This document shows positions 42,601 to 54,644 of a stretch of 64,000 bases of DNA, piece after piece; the first letter of the stretch is position 1, and every line of letters starts with the position of its first letter. The stretch comes from Lobosporangium transversale (lineage: Eukaryota > Mortierellomycota > Mortierellomycetes > Mortierellales > Mortierellaceae): positions 467,501 through 531,500 of the forward strand of contig NW_019029002.1 of the NCBI RefSeq assembly GCF_002105155.1. Direction: 5' to 3'. The translations under genes and the position numbers were made by a program. The notes under the pieces are model-generated. The model was not told the origin of the DNA. It saw nothing but the letters and a program-made list of their open reading frames with translations, and ran no database searches.

Positions 42601-45600
42601 GTCCGTACTATCCTACGTGAATGTTTGACTGATCATATTCAGGACAATATTCAAAATTTGCTTCGCTTTACTAGTCCGGAGGGCCTTGCAAATCAAGCGC
42701 GAAAACTGGTAGAGCTGCTTGACCTGACGGAGCTAAGGGAACGATTTGATCTCCTGAGTGAGTTCTTCTTTGACAAGGAGCACTGGAACTCACTCTATAA
42801 GACCCTGACCAGCAGCGGACCCCACCCAACATTGACTATTCTTGATCCAGTTGTCGAGGCTTTTTATGCAGAGAAGCCCTCAAGGGTATCTGCTGTAGAA
42901 ACACCTTCATCAGAGATTCGGTACGATAGCTTTGGGTTATCAGCATATGGACGGCTAGCTCTCTTTACATTCGAGCTCTTAAAAGATGAGACCTTAGAAT
43001 CGCTATTCCTACTATATCCTGATAAAATGACATGGATTATGGAGGAACTTTTGAAAGTTAGACAGGGGTGCCTTGACGCTTTTAAGACACCTTCCTCCAA
43101 TGCCGGCATCTTTTATTCGCCGCATTTGCATACAGATGCGAATGCTGTAGTTTTCAGGAGTCTATTACGGGAGATGTCACTGATGGTTGTCACTTGGGTT
43201 TCCCTTGTTGCAAATGAAAGCTGGGAGTCTCAAGTCATTGAGGCCCTAGCCCATGTTCCCCAAAGTAGGCCTAATGTAGACGATGATGACGATGATTCTC
43301 AATGCAGTGCCACATCCTTTGCTCTAGCAGCTATCAAAGAACAAGACGGATTCAACGAGCGCGTACTGGCTGATGTCGTTCAGGCGCTAGCCCAGGTCGA
43401 TAATTCCCAAGTCTCTCCTGAAGTTGCCAAGAAATGGTGCCTTATCTTTAAGAGTGAAACCGGTATGTCAGAATCAAAGCTGAACCTCCAAGTCTAAGTG
43501 TGCTATCTCAGCTTACCTAAAAATGGAGACTAATATCCATCTTTTTTCGCTTATAGTGCCATTGTCAGTTTCTACTGGATTGATCATTGCACTTAAAAAG
43601 AGACTTGAAAACACAAGCGAGTTTGCAAATCTTCTCAACTATTGGATTACAGCGCCAACAAAACCTAACGAGGTTTCGATACAGCATCTAGATACAGTAC
43701 GTCGTCTGACGCTCCTTGTTGCCGCTCTCAGGTCTCGTGACAAAGATGAGTCTAGCATGAGCCTACCTCAGATCCGTGTCATGAATTTATTGCAGTCGAT
43801 TCGTCGTTGGATGTCGGAGTCAGATGCGTTGCAAAGTTTCGATAGCCAGGATCAACTGCTTATCCATTCTATACTGCTCAAGCTCTTAAATGCTCTTGCT
43901 TATCAAGTCCAGGAACTCCCAGGAGCGCATTGGGAGATGATGTTCAGTTACATTTTATCAGTGTTTACAGGGCTTGGAGAGCCGACAGCCACTCCATTTG
44001 CCATTCTTGTACTGGAAAGAGCTTGTTGCTTGGCTATCAATCTTATTGAGCTCGGGACAGAGGAGGAGGATATTCAGAGCGTATGGGATGATCATAGCGA
44101 GGGTATTCTGGTAGCAGCAATGCGGCTTATTGGGTGTGATAAAGTAATGTCTGAGGCAGCTTCTATTAAAATGGACCGACCTGTCCGTCAGTATCTGGAA
44201 GCACTGTCCCAAATTTGCGCGCATGCACCGGACCGTCTTGTGTTGTCTCATGGATCTGTGGCTGAGCAGTGCCGTCTGTTGACAGAACCTCTTACAACGG
44301 TGCAGATGCTTGCATACAGACAATTGCAGACTATTTTGGTCGAGGAGGTACAGGCGTTGTCGATTCAGATGGAGATTAAGTCGCCTATAAGCCAAAATTT
44401 GGCTTCTGTAGAAGAAGAGGGGTCCATTGAGGACAACAGCAGCAGCACCGTTGATGCAGATGATAAGATGACACAGCCCAAGTTCCCTGTTTCACTTTGG
44501 CGCATCATTTCTAATCCGCCTAGGGGATTCCCAGCCATGGATGTTAACGTTGATGCTGATGACGAAATCAACTGGCGAGAAGAGTTTTCGTTATTATTAG
44601 ACATGTCTAACAATGGCGGTGAAGATGAGGATGATGAGTATGGAATTGGTGCAGGGGTAGCAGCCAAATCTGAGAAGCTGACCTCACACGCTATCCTTGG
44701 GTATTTGTTGGCATGGAAGCTTGCATTCGTCATTTTTGAGAATACGGTAAGATCTTTTTTCATATGATGCCGAAAGAACACCGACCAAGGTTAAATATTT
44801 CATAATTAACTCAATTGTTCCTTTCTAATTGTCAGACGTACACTGTCAAGTCCCGTCTAGTCGAGCAGTTGCGGTCCTCAGAAGTGATGAATGACCTTTT
44901 GCCCTATCTCTTCCATCTTCTCGGCGTTCATTCTGCTTCATCATTGGTGAATGACTCAACTTCTAACCATCAGGCTGTTTCAACGACGTCTAATGAAGCC
45001 AAGCCAACAGGCACATTTGATCTTAGCAAATGGGACATCACAGAATATCAGATTACAGGCTTTGATCTGTCTTCACCAGAGATTGGCTTCCCTCTTCTTG
45101 CAGGACATTTGTACTACACTTGTCTAGCCAATGTCCCTAGTTTGGTGCGGATTTGGTGGACCGAGTGTAAGCTTCGACAGCTCAGCATTGCAGTCGAGTC
45201 ATTAACTGAAAAGTACTTCTCGCCACTACTGATTGCCCATGAATTGGCTTCGCTTGCCAAGGCGAAGCAGAACCTTGCAGCTGGAGGACAGGCAGCAGCC
45301 GCTGCAGCATTGTCAGGTGTCTCGGACGACCTGAACGAACTTCAGATCAAGACATCGAAGGCGACTTCTGAGGTGACTGCGTCGTTCCAGATCGATGAAG
45401 CAACAATGGAAATTGTGATTCGACTTCCCACCAATTTCCCCTTGCGACAGGTAGAAGTCGAGGGACTGCAGCGTGTGGGTGTGAAAGAAGCTCGTTGGCG
45501 AGCCTGGCTGCTGGCAGTGGCAGGCGTCATTGCGGCGCAAAATGGCTCGCTGATTGACGCATTGACGCTATTTAGGAGAAATGTTGGATTGCATTTCGAA

Positions 45601-45768
45601 GGTGTGGAAGATTGTACGATTTGTTACTCTATTGTCTCGTTGCAGGATCGGTCATTACCTAACAAGACTTGCAAAACCTGTAAGAACCGGTTCCATGCAT
45701 CATGTCTATACAAGTGGTTTAGGACTTCTAATTCTTCCAGTTGTCCTTTGTGCAGAACGTTGTGGTGA
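39594..45768 (+). CDS. LTN1: E3 ubiquitin-protein ligase listerin (Ltn1)
   Basis: Seven exons: 39594–39649, 39753–40338, 40425–40620, 40724–41707, 41807–43462, 43557–44746 and 44836–45768, giving 1866 aa (yeast 1562, human 1766). The N-terminal block (SVIRNGDLSMIIKRLMSKRD, TTKVRALEDLEKWVK, GTFFDPTRDVAYVAAEAFK) is the conserved region that binds the 60S–NEMF/Rqc2 complex. The middle is a long HEAT-like helical rod. The last ~52 residues are a C4HC3 RING (CTICYSIV…CKTCKNRFHASCLYKW…CPLCRTLW), preceded by an RWD-like segment. Ltn1 ubiquitylates nascent chains on stalled, split 60S ribosomes in ribosome-associated quality control. Its 3' end lies 166 bp from the convergent GPCR gene. Confidence 0.96.
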
Positions 45769-45934
45769 AGCGAGGATCCTTGTGTTATTTTGTGCTATTT
45801 TTTTCATGATAATTCAAAGTATAAGCGAAAGCAACAAAATAGAATCTCTAATAAAAATCTCCAAGTCGAGAAGAATTTGCGACTCTTTTAAAGATAAAAA
45901 GTAAAGCTTGCTAAGCTTTAACATGAGATATGTT

Positions 45935-48900
45935 TTATTGACTATTCGGGCTTGGTAGCCTTTTTTTAGTGGACGGACTGCTTAAAAGAAAACTGCCACT
46001 GGGATCTGCAGTAGCAGCCTCTAATGCATCGGATTCTGACCATCCTAGAGCAACTGCTCGCGCCGCTGTGGAGATGACTGCTGCGCTTGGGATGACGGGT
46101 CCTGCAGAAGTAGCACGGGCAGATCGTCGTACCCGCAGTTTCTGTCGGCGACGCCCTCGGCCCCCAATGCCAAATTCTGGATCATACAAATCGTCATCAT
46201 CGTCATCGTCATCACCATACTCATCACAACTGTGACTCACTCCTGCCCGATGTACGCCGAGAGAGTTGTTTGAAGCATTACGACCCATATGGGTGCTATT
46301 GAGTTGTTCTTCTGATCTACTACACTTTACAGGGTGGGGAGTCGAGATTGAAGTCGAGCTCGAATTATTGTTGGTTGCTGTTGATGTGGTAGCGGTATTA
46401 GTGGCATTCCAAGGGAATGCGGGTATTTTGGATGAGCCATCATTGTTATCATCCGGAACTGGGGGTTGATATTTGGGTACAGCACGTCCATATTTAGTGG
46501 TTTGCTGTCCAGAGTTGCTACTGTAGTTGGAAGTATCTAAACTGCTACTATTTGCAGTGTTGTCATCACTTGTCTCCAGATCAAGTCTCTCAGCCCAAGT
46601 GAGTTGCCTCCTCGATTGTTGCGATGTACTAGGTCGAGGGTTGTGTCCGTAGTCATAGTTTCTGACTTCTATTGTTGGAATTGGTTCATTTAGTGTGGTG
46701 CCGGTAGGGGCAGTAGTAGCAGAGGTAGTAGTAGTAGCAGCAGGAGCACGAGCGAGCGCCCGCTGACCACTTCTCCATCGACGTCCCAATAATGAAAAAC
46801 GCCCAGCCCGTCCTTCTACGCCTGTGGCATTCGCAGTGTTGACGAGTGAATCTTGGTTGGCTACACCGGACATTGGGTTCAGACCAGAGGCCATTGTTGC
46901 CAATATTGCTGATGCTCGGCGTGGCTTTGTGACATGTGCTTGCCCAGTGGAAGAAAGCGTTACCAAATCCTCTTCCGAGAACAAGCCCATCCAACCATCA
47001 AGGTATGATTGACTCGGGAAACGAATCAATACTGTAACAGAATGAAAAGTTGTTACTCGAATCGTTGGCTCGGGTATATTTGGGTCTTGTTCCATGGTAA
47101 GCATTAGATAGCTTGCACACTTTCCGTCGGTGCTCTGTAACAAAAAAATAAAAATAAAAAATAAAAAATAAAAATCTTACCTTAAGTAAATAATAATGAT
47201 AATAATAATAAAAAAGAAATGTTCTTCTAATCACTTACATCCACAGCCATGAAAGCATGAGCTTCTGGAACAAGAATCAGGGTAAAGACGGACCAATGTG
47301 ATAGGAAGCTTGTGAAAATGTTTCTTTGGATACGAACCGGAAGAAGGAACTATAATAATAATGTTGAGATAGGAGCCGGAAAATAAGTATTCGTTTTTGC
47401 ACATTGAATAAAAAAACAAAAACCAATGGATTGCTGATTTGATGAACATACGAAATATGAATCCATCTAGAAGTAATAAAAAAAAAAAAAAAAAAAAAAA
47501 GAGTTTTAGTTAGAGTAAAACTGCATTGAAATTATGGAGCGAAGATTACACATGCACAACTAAGTACGTTACCACTCGCTGAGCTCCACAATTCTGGTTC
47601 TTTCCAGATTGCTGTCCTTCTTGCCCTGTGCTTGATGGATGTTCAGTTGTGATAGTAATCGGACTTCTATTGATGTGATGCTGCCCATCTTCTTCATCGC
47701 CCTGTCTCGTAGCTGGGCACTGTGTTTGATCCTGCTTTTCAAGACTTAGGTCCTCGCACTCTTGCTCGCTCAAGAGCTCCATAGACGGCCGAGTCCTTAT
47801 ATCTTTCATATCAGCCTCACTCAGGAATGTGCCTGGCTTTGGAAAGTTTGGAGGTTCCTTATTATAATTGCATGGAATAAATGTACCATGAATGCTGTTG
47901 ATGCTGCTGATGCCGTTACCACCATCATTCCCATTGCCGTTACTTCCGAGGCTCCTCAACATGATAGAACTCATCCATGCATCCATTGCATTGCCACTCT
48001 TTTTTTTACCTATCTCAAAAGAGGGCGTAATGCTGCGTGTATGGAGCGAAGCTGATACTGTATCCAGAATATCTAATTTCAGCGCTTCAGTGCGATCACC
48101 TTCAACCCTTATAGCCACGGCCTTGGATGCAGGTGACGAGCGCCCTGTATCAGCGCCTTGATATTCATACTTGATAATAAGGTCATCCGACCTATAGCCA
48201 GCTGCAGCGTTATTTGCTCCGTCTGTTGCAGCGGTAGTTGCAGTCGCCTTTGACTCATTTCTATCGCTTTTCCTTGCAGCCTCTTGTGCAGGGCCACCAA
48301 CTACTGGAGCCCCTAAGCCCCGAAGATCCCCCGGCATTCGGCCCATCTGCGGTGCTCCTAATGCGCCGCCACCACCACCGCCATTGGCAAATCCTGCGCG
48401 ATTGTATCCTCCAGACATTCCTTTCTGCTTAACTCGCTGACGCGCACTCCACAGCTTCCAGATTTTTGGGAAGAAGAGGATGATCAGGCCCAAGACAGCT
48501 ATGAGATATGTCCCAACCATATTAATATAGTACGTTGCCATGTAGATCTCCTCTGGAAATACGGCGGTGATGGCGATTATGAGCGTAATGAAAAAGATAT
48601 TACTTGAAAATAAAATCATTTTTGTATGAGGAAATGTGTTAATTATAGTGACCCTTTAACTGTATCCAAGCCTTATCAAGGGTATGGGAGAGGGGAAAGA
48701 ACTTACTAAAGTAGTACAGCGATTTGTCGCGCTTCGTTCCAGAGCGACATGATATTGTGGGTCTTGAACGCCAGGTAGACACCAAAAATAATCAAAAGGA
48801 TAGGCACGATAGAGGCTGTGACGATCCACCATCCATTAGTCATTTCGCCATTACACCGAACCCACTGAACAGACTTGATGTTGAGCTTCACAGGCGTAGG

Positions 48901-49077
48901 GGCGTCAATGGTCACCTCACATATGATTGGGATCATTGCAAGGACCACAATGAGCACTAGATAACGAAGGAGAAGATATGTTTGGAATCCATGGTTGGCA
49001 AGCGAGACACTATTAAATATCCTATAGATCCGGTAATTCTTGATAGTCAAGGAGCTATGGTATTAATAAAGATCAAG

Positions 49078-49112
<35 letters not shown>

Positions 49113-50802
49113 TAATAATAATAAATAAGCTAGACTTAGTATCCATGAAAACATACTTTTTTTTTAGGAAAAAAAAAAAAAAAAAAAAAAACTACAAGGA
49201 TACTCTTTGCTTACCCTGCTAAAAGAGTAACACCGACTGGGCGCAAGATCATTTGCATCATGCATGTGCTTCTTCTTGGGATGCCAATAAACAAAAGACA
49301 TCCGATGAAGATCAGCAATATCCCTAGTAATTCGCACTGACAGAACCCTGGGCTATTTTTGTTTTTATTTATTATTTTATATTATTATCATTGTTATTAT
49401 TATTATTATTATTATCATCATCATCATTATTATTATTATTATGGGTGTTAATATTATTATAATTGTTATTGTTATCGTTACTGTAGTTATTATAGTTATT
49501 ATTATTTTTCTTTTTTCTTTTTTTTTTTCCCCCTCCCCAATATTTGACTAGACCAAAGTTAACACAATAACAAGCTACTTGAAACTTTACAAAACTTACC
49601 TAGCAGCTTTGATGGTGATATCGTTGCGATAATAGTAAACTATCCCCATAGAAACTAGGGTGATTATGATTCCCAAGATACAAAATATTCCATAAATAAT
49701 ACCCCGAGCATTGGTCCAGCTCGGATTCCTGACTTTTTTTTTTTTTTTTTTTTTTTTTTGGAAGGTTTTTAAGTTGTTAGAAATCATCTTGACTTTGCAA
49801 TCGGGGGGGTTTATGGTAACAGATGCGTAGAAAGGGACAATGAGAACACAAAACATACTAGCCACTGTAGGCACGTCAGCTGGAGGGAAAGGGTATCCGT
49901 CCTTGAATGGTGGTTCTCTGACCAAAGTATAGTTTGTGCCAAAAATTGTCGCAAAGTGGACACTCCTACCATCTTTCATGCTCAGGGCGTATATATTACT
50001 AGAAGAAGAAAAAAAAAGAAAAAAAAAAAAAAAGTTGAGTTGGTTTGCTGGAATTATGAAATGGATATCATCTCGTACACCTTAGAGTGATATTGTTGCT
50101 ACTGTTACTGCTATTCCTATTCTCAACATCATGTAATCCTCACCTGGCTACCCTGTCTCCTATATTACTGATAGTGATGGGTCCAGAAGGACCCATAAAA
50201 GGATCTTTACCGTAATATTTGGCGGCGTCGATTTCCCCCGAATGTTGACCGGAAATGATTTGACGGATCAATGTGTCACGTGAGGAAGGATTTAACGCGC
50301 TTTCACGTCGTACAAACTATAAATTAAATTATCCAAAACCATAATGAATTTACAAACTAAATCCATAACAACAGCATAGCAACCACACGCGAGACCCTTA
50401 CCTCTCCATACATATGCGCGATCATCATGACACAGGCATAAGCATTGACTTCTCCATGATCCAACCGTGGCTGAGCAGCGCCAGGGTAACTGTTATCAAT
50501 AAAACAAAAGTGAATAAAGAGAATAAGATATATATCATTCATGTCGTAGGTATGACAATGGCTCTCCTTTTCGTTCCTATTGTCCTCAACTGAGAAACCA
50601 ACGTACTCCTTTGGGTCCAGCCCCATCCAACTGGAGAAGAAGGTATCATAAGGCGTGTAGCCAGTCATATTCCAGCCATTATCGATCATGATTAATCCAT
50701 TGTATTCTTTGTTATTAGAATCGCCTCTGAATGGTTCAGTCACATCATTCATCGTGATCCACCCATATTCTGGGCCCATGTAACCAGTGTCTCTGTAGGA
50801 CG

Positions 50803-50853
<51 letters not shown>

Positions 50854-51270
50854 AGGTGAGAAAAAAAAAGGGCGGCCATTAGCATTTTCTAAGTAGTTAA
50901 TTTTTTTTTTTTTTTTTTTTTTTTTTTTCTTTTTACTACTTTTATCCTTACTTCATTTCACGGAGTACGCCAAACTGGGCGACAAAGTTAGCAAATAAGA
51001 CCTGAATTCGGGAATGGTTATTATCGATCATCTTCTTGATATCTTTGTAAGTTGGGTCAAATGTAGGACCATCTATGACTAGACTATAAAATTCTAATAT
51101 GACGACTCCCATGCTTCTGGCTTTTTCCAAAAAGTAATCTCGTGCTTGAAAAAGGAAAAAAGGAAAGGAAGAGGAAATATAAAAAGCTAATTTGAGTTAA
51201 CCAAAAAAAAAAAAAAAACCATTGTACCATTGTAAAAACTTTTTTCCAGCAAAACAATATCATTTTTTTT

Positions 51271-51305
<35 letters not shown>

Positions 51306-52038
51306 TGTAAATTCTAAGAAATTTGAATCATAAATGACAGAGATACGTCCCCACCCTGCATGTCGAATCACTTCAAAGACAGCATCAATGATGACCATGA
51401 TAGTGGGTGCAGTCCTGAAAACATAAACACCCTTGGCGCCACTTGGTCGTATAGGATTCACTGTAATCAGACATTGATAGCAACAGTAAAAATGATAGCA
51501 GGGATCAAAAGAAGAAAGGGAATTTTTTTTTTTTGCCCTGTTAGACTATTAAGGAAAAAAGAAAGACGAGAGTTCAGTCCGAAACAAAGAAATAAAAATC
51601 AAAAAAATAAACGTGCCTGATGCAAAAGAGCATTGAGGAATTTGTAAACTTGAAGTCAATAATGCCTCGTATCTTGTAAGATCTGACCTAATATCCCCAA
51701 TAACTCCACCCACCTAGATGACAAGGCAAGTCAACAAATTAATATAATTAGCGGCGATAACAAAGTCGCTAATTTATGTTGCTTCCCATGTCAGCATTAT
51801 ATACAAGGTGTTCTTTTAAAAAAAAAAATAAATAAAAAAACAAGGGTACAAAAAGAAAAAAAGTATCGAAATGGACATACTTTGGCACTTATTAAGGAAC
51901 CAGTTGCAGCAATAGCTGCAGCACCTCCAGTTGATGAAAATTGACCAGGGTACTGACTGTCACGAAGCATTAGAGACATATTGACTCCTTAAAAAAAAGG
52001 AAATAAATATCAAAAGATGTATTAGTTAGAACTTTATC

Positions 52039-52069
<31 letters not shown>

Positions 52070-52922
52070 GGCTTTTGCTATTTACAGACATTTTACTATT
52101 ATTGTTACCTGGAATAATCCCTAATCGGTTTACATCGTTAACTGCCATACGGATAGACTAGAGATTTTGAGGCTCAAATAAGTTATTGGAAGGAAAATTT
52201 TTTGTTTTTTTGTGTTTTTTTTTTTTTTTTTTTTTTTTTTTAGGGATGTGATAGGCAAAAAAAAAAAAAAAAAAAAAAGGTAACATGGGGCAGCAGAGAA
52301 GGGATGGGAAAGATTAATATTTAATATTTACCGACAAAGAATTGCGAACCATGGCCGCCTCTCGTTTTTCTGGATTTTCATTGAAGGACAATAGGACCCC
52401 TAATCGGAGAGTGTTTGGATCGGGGTCCCAATAGTTTTCATATTCATAGTCTGTCAGCAAACCTGGCTTAACAGATGGCCTAGGCGCTGTTATGGGTGGA
52501 GCCAAAGTAGGTGCACTTCCAGTGGATGTCGTTACTGATACTTCAGGCGGGGACTGTGTCTCTGATGGTGATGGTGAGGGAGTGGGCACAAGAATTGAAC
52601 TTGAAGGAGTACTGGGATTTAGCTGACGCCGGTCTAACACAACGCCTGCTGTAGCTGTTGCTGTTGCAGTTGTAGCTACAGTAGGAGAGGACAGTAGGGA
52701 TGATGAAATACAATTATGTGCATCATTCCATCTCTCATTGTGATTGTAGCTGCTATCCAAATGAAAACGAGAGAGATGCGTATTGGAGAACGGGTGTACT
52801 ATTGCTGGCAATGCTTCTGCTGATACGATTACTGCTACTCCTGATTTACTTAAATGATAGTCATTGAGTAGAATTGCGTTCAGGATCACCAACACCCACA
52901 AAACTGCTACAATATTGGCCAT
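45935..52922 (-). CDS. Class C G-protein-coupled receptor (GABA-B/glutamate-like) with PH-like tail
   Basis: Seventeen predicted exons, start to stop: 52922–52332, 52157–52109, 51987–51881, 51713–51617, 51460–51305, 51144–50952, 50792–50607, 50489–50402, 50316–50144, 49998–49859, 49732–49600, 49352–49215, 49054–48707, 48602–47552, 47466–47452, 47349–47239 and 47134–45935; 1591 aa. A hydrophobic N-terminus (signal peptide) and a Ser/Thr-rich linker precede a type 1 periplasmic-binding ligand domain (LRLGVLLSFNE; MAVNDVNRLG; GVIGDIRS; GVYVFRTAPT; HAGWGRISVIYDSNF). Seven membrane segments follow (from about residue 600), with the class C landmark AGSLTIKNYRIYRIF after TM3. The cytoplasmic tail holds a PH-like fold (RVVTYLVVH…HWSVFTLILVPEAHAFMAVD…VTVLIRFPSQSYLDGW), about 1142–1240, and a long disordered end. 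Intron 4 needs a GC donor. Ligand unknown. Confidence 0.85.
49370..49452. repeat. ATT/ATC trinucleotide repeat in GPCR intron
   Basis: A run of TTA/ATT units broken by a few ATC units lies inside the intron between exons 11 and 12 of the GPCR gene, extended by a degenerate ATT/GTT stretch to about 49505. Confidence 0.9.
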
Positions 52923-53685
52923 TAATTTCAAATCCAGATCCGAAAAGACAAAAGAAAAGAAAAAGGAAAAAAAAAAAAAAAAAAAAAAAAAGATAAAATA
53001 AGATAAAATAGAGGTTTTAAAATCACTGGAGGAGAAGGAGGAAGAAGGAGGTTGATGTGATTTTATCCGACTGGCGATTAGGGGCGGAAGGGAATGTCAG
53101 AAGTCTAGAGGATGGTCCTTCATAATTGCAGGAAGACGAATTTCGAGTGTAACGATGTAACAATTATAAAAAGGGGACAAAGGGAGGGCAAGGGAGGACA
53201 AAGGATAAGGAAGAATAAGAGCGAAAGGAAGAGAGAGAGAGAGAAGGAAATGGAGGAGAGTGAATGGTCCGAAGAAGGAAGGAGGAATGAGAGGTTTGTG
53301 GAGAGAGAAAAAGGGAGGAAGAATAGAAAGATCGGGGAAGGAGAGAGAGAGAGGGAAAGCAAAGAATACCGTTATACTACCAGCCAGGAAAGATGCATTG
53401 CAGACCCGCTTCTCATTTTATCAGCGTACAAAATGTTCCAGACAAACAACTTTTCATGTTTTATTTTATTTTTTTATATTTATTTCCTCCAAGAAAGCGG
53501 AAACTAACGATACGACTCGAATTGTTGTATGCACGATCCGTCAGTTCCGTGCAAGCAATTATAGATTGATGTGTTCTCCATTGTTGGTTTGTCCGTTTTG
53601 TGCTGGTTTTTCCTGCATGTTTGTTTGTTTGTTTAGTTTGGTTGCTTGTTATTGCTTTTGTCGGCTCAATGTATAGATGCACCTT
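52923..53685. promoter_or_regulatory. GPCR upstream region with long polypurine tract
   Basis: Directly upstream of the GPCR ATG is an A run (52965–52991), then at about 53165–53375 a ~210-base tract that is almost all A/G on the + strand (CT-rich on the GPCR sense strand), with GAGAGAGA cores. It is probably part of the GPCR promoter or leader. The open frames through it are low-complexity and not taken as genes. Confidence 0.5.
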
Positions 53686-53892
53686 TTATTTGCCAACGTC
53701 CTGTCCTTGCTGTTGGTGCTGCTGATTTTGATCTCCAGATCCCTGTGAGGCTTTTTGAGCCGATGCCTGAGAATTGTCCTTGTCTCGCTTGGACGTCTCC
53801 TCGCGTTGATAAAGGTTCGAGGTATCTGTTGGGTTCTTTTTGGACTTCTCAGAAGACTCTTGTTGAAGACGGTTAGCAGAGTTGGCATTCAT
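53686..53892 (-). CDS. Small hydrophilic Gln/Ser/Lys-rich protein (hypothetical)
   Basis: A 68-aa frame (start MNANSANRLQQES, end QQGQDVGK) with no hydrophobic segment, no Cys and no Trp, composed mainly of Gln, Ser, Lys, Asp and Asn. It resembles disordered stress-type or LEA-like fungal proteins in character, but I recognise no family. Support comes from context: a TATATAAAA box about 200 bases upstream (54088–54096), a CT-rich leader (around 54000–54060) and an AAGAAG sequence before the ATG. A competing frame in the same place (79 codons, rich in Arg/Thr/Pro) is less plausible. Confidence 0.45.
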   Translation of the reverse strand: MNANSANRLQQESSEKSKKNPTDTSNLYQREETSKRDKDNSQASAQKASQGSGDQNQQHQQQGQDVGK

Positions 53893-54087
53893 TCTTCTTA
53901 TTTTTTTATTTTATTTTATTTTTTTTTCCTAATATATTCTTTGGATGGGTAAATGTAATGCGTTTACTGTGATTGGAGAGTAAGAAGTTCAAGGGTGCTT
54001 ATGTTTGAAGAAAAAGAAAGAAAGCGGTGGAGCGAAAATGAAAAGGAAAGAAAAGGATTGAAAGCGGGGCCTTTTCTTTTTTATCCG

Positions 54088-54096
54088 TTTTATATA
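54088..54096 (-). promoter_or_regulatory. TATA box of small hydrophilic gene
   Basis: TATATAAAA on the minus strand, about 200 bases before the ATG at 53892 and followed by a pyrimidine-rich leader. One of very few clear TATA boxes in the window, suggesting inducible or strong expression. Confidence 0.55.
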
Positions 54097-54612
54097 CTAG
54101 GACGGCCTTTTTCTTAACATGTCATGGTGACGCGTAAAATAAAAGTTGGGAACTGATACAAAAGGACTGGCTTTCAAGCAAGCTTGATGGAGACATGAAC
54201 GCATCGTTGCGATTGCTGTGCAACAAAGTATATTTAATGTTTTAGAAACTTAGAAACGAACCTTCCTCATAATTCTTTGAGAAAATCACAGAATATCGCA
54301 TAAGGTTTAAACAAATAGCGTCCATTCTAGCCTATGGGCTACTTGTATTGACAAGTCTCACCTTTCTAGGCCACTCAAGTTCATTTGCTCCTTCAACATC
54401 TTTTGGAACATGAGGGCTAGCCTTTTGGCTTTTCAGATTTAGCCACTACCGGCCTTAATAAAGCGTCTGGACCTTCAACGAACCAGTCGATGAGATATAT
54501 ATTTCATAAAATGTATCTCTGTTGGCGAATTAGATAACTATCCTCTTCTCTCCCCTCTACCCCCTGCCTTTCTTAGAGCGCCAAGACACGTTATTAGAGC
54601 TAACTAATGAAG

Positions 54613-54644
<32 letters not shown>

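Noticed and set aside
49733-49858. Reading straight through the A run as a poly-Lys exon of the GPCR
   Set aside because: It would insert poly-Lys between the ligand domain and TM1. GTATGT and AAAAG splice sites remove it in phase.
53112-53676. Arg/Glu/Gly-rich + strand frames
   Set aside because: They are translations of the polypurine tract upstream of the GPCR.
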